Part shown: positions 21,824-28,600 of the stretch, one piece after another
Position numbering within the stretch: the first letter of the stretch is position 1
Layout: each line of letters starts with the position of its first letter
DNA from: CAYLHQ01 sp964628935
GTDB lineage: Bacteria > Acidobacteriota > Polarisedimenticolia > Polarisedimenticolales > DASRJG01
Direction: 5' to 3'
Assembly: GCA_964628935.1 (NCBI GenBank)
Contig: CAZVOE010000021.1
Coordinates: 1-35,411, forward strand
DNA length: 35,411 nucleotides
Translations under genes and position numbers: made by a program
Notes under the pieces: generated by a model
Database searches by the model: none
What the model saw: the letters and a program-made list of their open reading frames with translations, nothing else
Told to the model about the DNA's origin: nothing

Positions 21824-23386
21824 TCAGGGACAGTCGGAGTTCGGAATCCGCTCCGCACCCGACGAGGCGAACCCGTACGTGCCTGCCCCGCAGGCCGCTT
21901 TTTGCGCCCGAATCAGGTAGTAGTAGCCGCTTCCGGGCGCCGGGTCCGCTCGCGGGTCGAGATACTGCGGCGCGGCGAGGTCGTCCGCTAGACACGTCGC
22001 CCCCGAGACCCCGCCATCCGCGCGCAATGCGGAGATCGACCCCGACACGATGTCGTAGAAGACTCCCTCCCCCTGGTCGGCCCACCGGATCTCCCGCGGC
22101 ACGCCGGCCCAGACCACCGAACGCACCTCGGCGGGGGGCCCGGCGGTCTTCACGGGATCGAACGGCGCGCAGTCCTCGACGTCGAGCACCCCGTCGTTGT
22201 CGTCGTCGGGATCGACGCAGTCCGCCGACCCGTCGAGGTCGAAGTCGGGGAACCCCTCGTCCGTCGTTCCGTCGCAATCGTTGTCGATCCCATCGCACGG
22301 GTCGGTCGATGAAGCGCCCTCGAACGGATCGCACGTGTCTTCGAGCGTCCCTCCCGAACAGAGAAGCTGCCCTGTGTTCCCCGAGCAGGCTCCGACGCCG
22401 CAGGTCGTCGGCGTCGACACGAAGTCCTCGTCGAACAGGCCGTCGCAGTCGTCGTCGACCCCGTCGCACGTCGCGTCCTCGAAGAGGAACACGCACCCCC
22501 CGGGACCGCAGCGATTCACCGTGCAGGGATTCGAATCCTCGCAGACCGAGTCGTCCTCGCAGTACGGCGAGTCGAGGTCGCCGCGCTTGTGGTCGAAGAC
22601 CGACCCGTCGAGGGTCAGGATCTCGTACGTCCCCGTACGACCCGTCACGGGGAGGACGTCCCAAAGGCGGTTCGCCGGCGGATCGGAACCGTACATCTGG
22701 TCGGAGTGGCCGATCGCCGCGAGCCCCGACATGTTCGTGCTGTCGGAGGCCGTCCGCGTCGCCTGCGCCGTTTCGGGGTCCATCTGGTAGAGGCCGGTTC
22801 CCGCGCCGCCGTTCGGATTCACCCAGACCCACAACCGGTCTTGGGAGTCGAACGTGAGGTCGCCGCCGTACAGGTTCGCGTTCGACGTCCCGACGAGAGT
22901 GGCCGCGGCGGTCGCGGTGTCCACAATGTACAGGCCGTCCGTTTCCTGGCTGATCGCGTAAAGAGCCGCGGTGTTCCGAAAGCTCAGTCCCGTGAGCTCG
23001 TCGACCTGGACGCCGCCGACGGTCACCGGGCCGATGACATCGACAGACGCAGGGACGGTCGAGAACGGGTCGAGCTCGATGCGAAGGAGTAGGCAGGCGA
23101 AACCCTCGCCGGCGCAGACCGTACCCGAGTTGTCGCTGCCGATCGCATAGAGGACCGTCCCACTCGCCGCCGCGAGACCGAGCATCGGCGAGTAATCCGG
23201 CCCGAGGTCGGCCCTGAGGGTCAGCACGCCGGTCGCCGGATCGACCTCGTAGATCCGGTTCGACGCCGGGGGGTCGAAGGGGGTGTCCGCCAGAAAGAGG
23301 GGAGGAGTGGCCGACCCGGACCCGATCGCGGCGAGCGAAACCCCGCACGCCGCGACCGCTCGCCGCATGGAGCTTCCCCTGATCAT
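21824..23386 (-). CDS. Secreted protein with MopE-type metal-binding repeats, 520 aa
   Basis: A signal peptide (MRRAVAACGVSLAAIGSGSA after a short lead) is followed by an N-terminal repeat region that reads like a beta-propeller (RIYEVDPATGVLTLRADLG, GLYIVDTATAAATLVG, GLYQMDPETAQATR). Residues about 265-390 are Cys- and Asp-rich with two MopE-type motifs, CDGVDDDCDGLFDEDF and CDGIDNDCDGTTDEGF, then a Ca-binding-like run (DFDLDGSADCVDPDDDNDG). A short C-terminal domain (YYYLIRAQ...SSGAERIPNSDCP) resembles endings of other secreted proteins from such genomes. Function is unknown; Ca or metal binding is inferred from motifs. ATG 23386 has GAGG eight bases upstream. ATG 23368 is a real alternative. 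It converges on the 1,570-residue protein, 108 bp apart, and shares the MopE motif with it. Confidence 0.8.
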   Translation of the reverse strand: MIRGSSMRRAVAACGVSLAAIGSGSATPPLFLADTPFDPPASNRIYEVDPATGVLTLRADLGPDYSPMLGLAAASGTVLYAIGSDNSGTVCAGEGFACLLLRIELDPFSTVPASVDVIGPVTVGGVQVDELTGLSFRNTAALYAISQETDGLYIVDTATAAATLVGTSNANLYGGDLTFDSQDRLWVWVNPNGGAGTGLYQMDPETAQATRTASDSTNMSGLAAIGHSDQMYGSDPPANRLWDVLPVTGRTGTYEILTLDGSVFDHKRGDLDSPYCEDDSVCEDSNPCTVNRCGPGGCVFLFEDATCDGVDDDCDGLFDEDFVSTPTTCGVGACSGNTGQLLCSGGTLEDTCDPFEGASSTDPCDGIDNDCDGTTDEGFPDFDLDGSADCVDPDDDNDGVLDVEDCAPFDPVKTAGPPAEVRSVVWAGVPREIRWADQGEGVFYDIVSGSISALRADGGVSGATCLADDLAAPQYLDPRADPAPGSGYYYLIRAQKAACGAGTYGFASSGAERIPNSDCP

Positions 23387-23552
23387 CCCGATGCCCTCAC
23401 CTCATCCGGAGTCGCCCCCTCGCGAGTCCCTCGTAAACGTACCTTCGGCGCGCCGGGTTGCCCAGGGCCCTCCGCAATCTGGGCGAAGAAGATTGTGAAA
23501 GATCGAACGCTTCCGGAGGAGGAGTTTGCGATAGTCGGCTCTGTCGGCGGGC

Positions 23553-24677
23553 CTATTCCGACAGGCCGAGTTCTCTCCCCAACCGCCGCCGGATCTTCTC
23601 GACGCGCTCTACCTGTCCTCGCGCCGGGAAACGCTCGTAGAAGCCCTCCCGGCGGAATTCCCGGGCGAGTTCGCGCCACGGAGCGAGGTTCGATACGAGG
23701 AAGGTGAACTGATCGGGTCCGAACGGGAGCTTTCCACGCCACTCACCGGCGAGGTCCCCGGCGACCCGGACGATCGCCTTGAGCGTCACGTCCCGATTGA
23801 CCATCGAGCGCTTGGTGTCACCCCACGCGTCTCCAAAGTGGAACTTCGCCGCCTTGAAGACGTCCCGCAAGAACGCGTAGCCTCGGTCTCGGCTCCATCC
23901 CCTCCCGTCCTCGAACCGGTGTCGCGCCTCCCTCCTCCGGATCACGCGGTGCACCTCAGCGAACATCTGGGCCTGGTTGATCCACATCTCCTGCTGCGAA
24001 CGGCCGCCGAGCATGTTGATGTGGTACTGGAGGGGCGAGTCCCCCTCCTCGTACAGCGCGCGCACGAGGCGCGAGGCGAACTTCTTCTCCTGATCGGTTC
24101 CCCATTCGATCCGCTCGTAAAGGTCGACGAGATGGGACTTGTTGATCCGGGTGTGAGTCGAGTTGATGATCACGAACATTTCGGTGGCGAAATCCGCCGT
24201 CTTTCCGTCGAAGATCACACAAGGGACCTCGATTTCCGGATCAGCGTCGGGCTCCTCCATGTAGAAATGGAGACCCGCGAGCCGGTGCTGCCCGTCGATG
24301 ATCAGGAAGCCGCCGTCGGGCTCGGTCAGGTACCCGGTGCGATCGTGACCCGAGATCGTTCGGAACCGAAGCTCCTCCGCCGTGAAGAGGAGCACGGCGC
24401 CCGGGATGATCGGCTGCCGCGTCTCGTTCCGGTAGAAGTCCCGGATCTGGGCGACCTTCCTCCGGTTCAACTGCCTCTGGAAAGCCCCGGAGGATCTCTC
24501 GATCGCTTCGACGAAACGTTCGACGTCGTCCGGGTCCTTCTTCCGGTCGCCCCCGACCGACTCTCCACGCCCGGAATGGAATCGGGTGACGAACCGGACC
24601 TTTTGGAGGAGGTCCTTCGCCGGGTAGCTGACAAAGTAGAACGACGCTTCTTTCTGGCGCATGCGCATCGCGAGCAT
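23553..24677 (-). CDS. DGQHR-domain protein (DndB-like), 374 aa
   Basis: The family-defining DGQHR motif is intact in FLIIDGQHRLAGLHFYM (about residues 125-141). It is preceded by a typical block, RRKVAQIRDFYRNE...IPGAVLLF, and followed by VPCVIFDGKTADFATEMFVIINSTHTRINKSHLVDL. DndB, the best-known relative, is the transcriptional repressor of DNA phosphorothioation genes and has a ParB-like core. Stand-alone DGQHR proteins are widespread and often sit in mobile or defence-rich regions. No dndACDE genes are seen here, so a DndB role is not supported. The ATG 24677 has GAGGGAGGG upstream; ATG 24668 is an alternative. Its upstream side is cut by a scaffold gap 170 bp away, so partner genes could be missing. 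Confidence 0.82.
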   Translation of the reverse strand: MLAMRMRQKEASFYFVSYPAKDLLQKVRFVTRFHSGRGESVGGDRKKDPDDVERFVEAIERSSGAFQRQLNRRKVAQIRDFYRNETRQPIIPGAVLLFTAEELRFRTISGHDRTGYLTEPDGGFLIIDGQHRLAGLHFYMEEPDADPEIEVPCVIFDGKTADFATEMFVIINSTHTRINKSHLVDLYERIEWGTDQEKKFASRLVRALYEEGDSPLQYHINMLGGRSQQEMWINQAQMFAEVHRVIRRREARHRFEDGRGWSRDRGYAFLRDVFKAAKFHFGDAWGDTKRSMVNRDVTLKAIVRVAGDLAGEWRGKLPFGPDQFTFLVSNLAPWRELAREFRREGFYERFPARGQVERVEKIRRRLGRELGLSE

Positions 24678-24849
24678 GGGCGGCCCTCCCTCGCGCGGTC
24701 GGTGGATGAATACCACAACCCCGGCGGCGCGGGGCAGCGATTGGTCCCTCCGCTTCCAGTGAATGCCGTGGTGCGGGAGACACCTTCCCGTCCTTACGGG
24801 GAGACGGACGCGTGGGGTGCGGAGAAGGTGACAGGAGTGGGGGGGGGGG

Positions 24850-24859
24850 NNNNNNNNNN
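24850..24859. other. Scaffold gap (ten N)
   Basis: Ten N follow a run of eleven G (24839-24849) and directly precede a REP-like palindrome. The fixed size suggests a placeholder rather than the true length, so the distance and any genes between the two sides are unknown. The stretch 24678-24849 on the left holds no clear gene. Confidence 0.95.
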
Positions 24860-24886
24860 GGTTCCGAAATCGGGAAGTTCGGAACC
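24860..24886. repeat. REP-like palindrome at the gap edge
   Basis: GGTTCCGAA (24860-24868) and TTCGGAACC (24878-24886) form a perfect nine-bp stem around a nine-base loop, followed by TGACCCC. Palindromes of this look are scattered in many copies in some Acidobacteria and Deltaproteobacteria genomes, to my recollection. It also lies 12 bases after the stop of the small secreted protein, so it could end that transcript. Confidence 0.5.
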
Positions 24887-24898
24887 TGACCCCAGCCC

Positions 24899-25381
24899 CT
24901 AGCGGGCGACGAGTGCGACGATCGGCGCGTCGGCGAGGGGGGACCTGACCGAGCGCACCGACGGCTTCGCCAGCGCGAAGCTGACGTTCGTCCCCGCCTG
25001 CGGGAGGACGTACCCGAGCAGACGCATCCGGCCACTCGCGTCCCGTTCGAAGAGGACCGTCGGCGCCTCCCGGTTCGTGCCCTCGGAGGTGCTCTTGCGG
25101 CTGACGAGCAGCCCCACGGGCTCTCCACCGATGTAGGTGGCATGGAGGGATGCCACCGGTGTGAACGATCGGCGCTCGCAAATCCGGAGCGACCCGGCGT
25201 CGCGCGCGCTCCCGTCGGGGAGGACGATCGGCCCGTTCACCTCGACCCGGACACAGGTTCCAGCGGCGGCGTTCGCTACGGACGTGGACGACATCATCCA
25301 CGAAGCCAGCGCGACGAGCGTCGCGACGGCCCGCGACCGCCTCGTGCCCCGGCGCGTTCCGTGTTCGATCCTGCTCGACAT
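24899..25381 (-). CDS. Small secreted protein of unknown function, 160 aa
   Basis: Not recognised. A long Arg-rich n-region is followed by a hydrophobic stretch (AVATLVALASWMMSSTSVANA) that looks like a signal peptide. The mature part, about 120 residues, is predicted beta-rich, with two cysteines (GTCVRVEV and LRICERRSF) about 25 residues apart that could form a disulfide. Other stretches are VASLHATYIGGEPVGLLVS, APTVLFERDASGRMRLLGYVLP and SPLADAPIVALVAR at the C-terminus. ATG 25381 has GGGAGGAGG eight bases upstream. A weak sigma-54-like site lies about 80-95 bp upstream. It is divergent from the large regulator gene, sharing a 308-bp control region with it. Confidence 0.7.
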   Translation of the reverse strand: MSSRIEHGTRRGTRRSRAVATLVALASWMMSSTSVANAAAGTCVRVEVNGPIVLPDGSARDAGSLRICERRSFTPVASLHATYIGGEPVGLLVSRKSTSEGTNREAPTVLFERDASGRMRLLGYVLPQAGTNVSFALAKPSVRSVRSPLADAPIVALVAR

Positions 25382-25459
25382 CGGGCACCTCCTCCCGGCC
25401 GTGTTTCGACGTCTCGACCCGCCGTGTCCTGATCGTCGAACGCGACCATGCCGGGATCC

Positions 25460-25475
25460 CGCAAGGATCGGGCCT
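25460..25475 (-). promoter_or_regulatory. Weak sigma-54-like promoter for the small secreted protein
   Basis: The minus strand from 25475 to 25460 reads AGGCCCG-ATCC-TTGCG. GG, GC and the TTGC block have correct spacing, but the first T, the central A and the last W of the consensus are missing. In GC-rich DNA this could be chance. Confidence 0.25.
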
Positions 25476-25557
25476 GAGGAGGGAGCGGCGGGCATCGGAC
25501 CGGAAAGAGCGGTTTTGAGGCGTTTTTCGGCACCTGGCCGTCGAAGCGCCTCGATCC

Positions 25558-25581
25558 GTGTGTCTCGTTCTCGAGACACAC
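25558..25581. promoter_or_regulatory. Distal operator-like palindrome
   Basis: GTGTGTCTCG (25558-25567), TTCT and CGAGACACAC (25572-25581) form a perfect ten-bp inverted repeat. Its core GTCTCG-N4-CGAGAC is identical to the site 91 bp downstream. Confidence 0.6.
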
Positions 25582-25652
25582 CTCGCCCGTTCTCCATCGC
25601 CATTTCCCGCAACGGGACGCTTTTTTCCCCTTTCGGTTCCGATTCACCTTGC

Positions 25653-25668
25653 GTCTCGAAATCGAGAC
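25653..25668. promoter_or_regulatory. Proximal operator-like palindrome over the -35 region
   Basis: GTCTCG-AAAT-CGAGAC is a perfect six-bp inverted repeat with the same arms and loop length as the distal site. It covers the place where the -35 of the regulator promoter would lie, so binding there should either block or replace -35 contact. Confidence 0.6.
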
Positions 25669-25677
25669 AGACTGGCG

Positions 25678-25683
25678 TATGCT
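25678..25683 (+). promoter_or_regulatory. -10 hexamer of the regulator gene, apparently leaderless
   Basis: TATGCT ends six bases before ATG 25690, which would put the transcription start on the start codon. No Shine-Dalgarno sequence precedes this ATG and no good -35 is present at 17-18 bases. Confidence 0.35.
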
Positions 25684-25689
25684 CGCGCC

Positions 25690-28600
25690 ATGTCCCGCGG
25701 CGACGAGCGACTCGAAGACCGGGTCGTCCGGCATGAGGTTCTCGGAGAGGGCTCGACGGGCCGAGTGTGGCTCGCGGAGCGGCGGGACCGGCCGGGTCAG
25801 CTCCTCGCGCTGAAAGAACAGCTTCCCGAACGATCGGAATCGCCGCGCCCCGAGGCGGCGTTTCGGGAGGAGTTCGCGACGCTCGCGCGACTTCGGCACC
25901 CGAGCCTGCCCGAGGTCCGCGAGTTCGAGATCGAACCGACGTCGGGGCTCGCGCGGTTCACGCTCGAGTTCGTCGCCGGAACGACGGTGCGCGAGACGGT
26001 GCTCCGCGAAGGGCCCGCTGTGCTCCTCGGTCTCGCGGTCGAGAGCCTCCGTGCCCTCGCCTTCTTGCACGCGCAGGGGTTCATCCACGGCGACCTGAAG
26101 CCGGAGAACGTCCTCGTCCGGGGTATCGCCAAGCTCTCCCGCCGGGTCGTGCTCCTCGACCTCGGGTTCGCCGTTCGATTGTCGCCTTCACAGCCTTCGC
26201 CCCCGCCACGAGGCACGATCCCGTACATGGCTCCCGAGTTGTTCCGCAACGAACCGGCGACGGCGCGTTCGGACCTCTACGCCCTCGGCGCGACGCTGCA
26301 CGAGGCACTCTATGGCTCTCCCCCCGTCGAATGGCGAGGGGAAGATCTCGGATCGTTCTTGAAACGCGTGTCGCAGGCCGATCGGCGCAGGCTCGTCGTT
26401 CCGCAGGGATGTCCGCCGGGCCTCCCGATGTGGATCGAGCAGCTGCTCGCCTTTTCCCCGGACGAGCGGCCTGCCTCCGCGCGCGAGGCTTTGGCGAGGC
26501 TCGACGAAGCGTGCGGCACCCGATCCGTCGCCGACACCCCGGTCGACCGCGCGGCACGTTTGCTCTCCGGTCGCCCCGACGAGCGCACCGAGGAACTCGG
26601 CGTTCTCGAGGCGTGGCTCGCCGACCCTCATGGGGCCCGCGTCGCGTTCCTCTCGGGACCCGAGGGATCCGGGAAGTCGCGTCTGCTCCGCTGGATCGAA
26701 TCCGAGGCGATTCTTCGAGGCTTCAACGTCGTCACCGCTCCTGCCGCGGAGGAGTCGAAGACTCTCGCATTGCTCGACGACGCCGATGCGATCACGGCTT
26801 CGTCCGCTTCGGGTCTCGAGCGGTGGGCCTGGACGGCGGGCCCGGACGCCGGCCGCGTGCTGGCGGCGCTCCGGCCCGGCTCGTCGACTCCTGCACCGCT
26901 CCGAAGGCTTCTGGACGCTCCGGCGCGAGTGGCGCTGCGCATCGATCTCGGGCACCTCGACGCGACGCGGCTCCGGGCCATGATCCGCCGCGCGACCGGC
27001 GAAGAACCCTCCGAGGAGCGGGTCCGCTGGCTTCTCGAGACGACCGGCGGCTCGGCGGCCTTCGCGGAAGCGCTCCTGATCGACGGCACGTGGGAGCGGC
27101 GCGAGGAGCCCGCGCGTCGTGTAACGGCGCTCGCCCCCCCTCTCGGCCGCGTGGCGGTGCTGAGCCCAGCGACCCGGTCGTGGATGGAATGGCTCTGCGT
27201 GACGCGAGGCGCCGTCTCCGAGGACCTCGTCGCCGAGCTCGCGGGAACGGGAAGTGCGGAGGCGCGCGCCGCCGCCGAGGAAGCGACGGCCGCCGGCCTC
27301 CTCTTGCGTCGCGCCGGCCGTCTTGTTCCGGAGTCGCGCGCCGTCGTGGAGCGCGTCCTGTCGAGCATCGAGCCCGAAAGGCGTCGCGCCGCACATCGTC
27401 GTGCCGCCGATCTCCTCGCGTCGAGGCCGGAGGGTGGAGCCAACCCCTGGCTCCTGGCGCAGCTTCACGCCGAGGCGGGTCGGCGCGATCTGGCGTCGGA
27501 CGCCGCCCTGCGGGCCGCACTCGAAGCCGAGCGTTCGGGCGACCCCGGGGAAGCCGCGAGCCGCTTCCGTTTCGCGGTGGTTGCGGCGGGCAAGGACCGC
27601 GGGGCCCGTTTCGAGGCCCGGATGCACGAGGGGCGAGCCTCGGCGTCCGCCGGGTGGAACGACGCCGCCGCACGCGCATTCGGAGCGGCGGCGAGGCTCG
27701 TTCGCGGGTCGGACTCGGAAGCGGACGCACGCGTGCGGCAGGCAGACGCTCTCGCGCGGGCGGGACGATTCGACCGCGCGCTCCAAACGGCGGCGGAGGC
27801 GGAGCGCGGGGCGCGCGGCGCCGACGGGGTCCGCATTCGGGCGCTCGCCCGGAAGGTGCGCGGCGTCGTCTTCGCCCGTCTCGGCCGCGAGTCCGAGGCG
27901 CTCGCGGTGCTCGAGGAAGCATCGGAACTCCTCCGCGGGGACGGCTTCCAAGCCGAGAGGGCGGAAACGCTGCACGCGATCGCAGCCTGCAAGCTCCGGC
28001 TCGGTCGAAACGACGCCGAGGACGATTTTCGCGCGGCGCTCGACGCCTACTCTCGCGCGAAGGCGGCCGGGTTCGCGCCGCCGGAAGGGGCGGACCTCAA
28101 GGCGGCCCTCGGTCTCGCGATGGTCCGCGCGCGCGCCGGCAGAGCGGAAGAGGCCGAGCGGATCTTGGAGGGCGTCCGGAGCGAGGCGGCCGCCGCAGGG
28201 CACCTTCACCTCGAGGAGGCCGCCCTCTCCCGGCTCGCTGCGGTCGCGGTCGATGGGTGTCGGCTCGACCGCGCCGTGCGCCTCGCCCAACAGGCGGCCG
28301 ATCTCGCCGGGCGGCTCGGCGACCCGAACCTCGTTCTCGTCGACCGGACCCGCCTCGCCGACGCATGGATCCGTTGCGGCCGGCCGGGCGAGGCGCTCGC
28401 GCTTCTGCGCGAGCTGCTCGACGGCCCCCTCGATCAGGCGGAGCCGGACAACGTCGACTACGCCCGCATGCTCCTCGCCCACGCCTGGATCGAATCCGGC
28501 GCCTCCGCGAGCGACACCCCCCGGCGCCTGCTCGAAGAATGCCTCGCGGGATGCCGCCGGCGAAGAAAGCACAGGGTCTGGGGAATGGCCCTCGTCTTCG

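Larger units (their letters stand above)
25382..25689. other. Divergent control region between the secreted protein and the kinase/sigma-54 regulator
   Basis: No gene seen in these 308 bp. The region holds a weak sigma-54-like site facing the secreted protein (25460-25475), two identical-core palindromes (25558-25581 and 25653-25668) and a -10 hexamer for the regulator (25678-25683). It is less GC-rich than its neighbours around 25610-25660. Confidence 0.6.

Noticed and set aside
25672..25686. Sigma-54 promoter at TGGCGTATGCTCGC before the regulator
   Set aside because: The GG to GC spacing is one base short and the site runs into the start codon; a TATGCT -10 fits better.
26030..26045. A third GTCTCG-N4-CGAGA(G) site inside the kinase coding part
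   Set aside because: It has one mismatch and is explained by common codons (GGT CTC GCG GTC GAG AGC).
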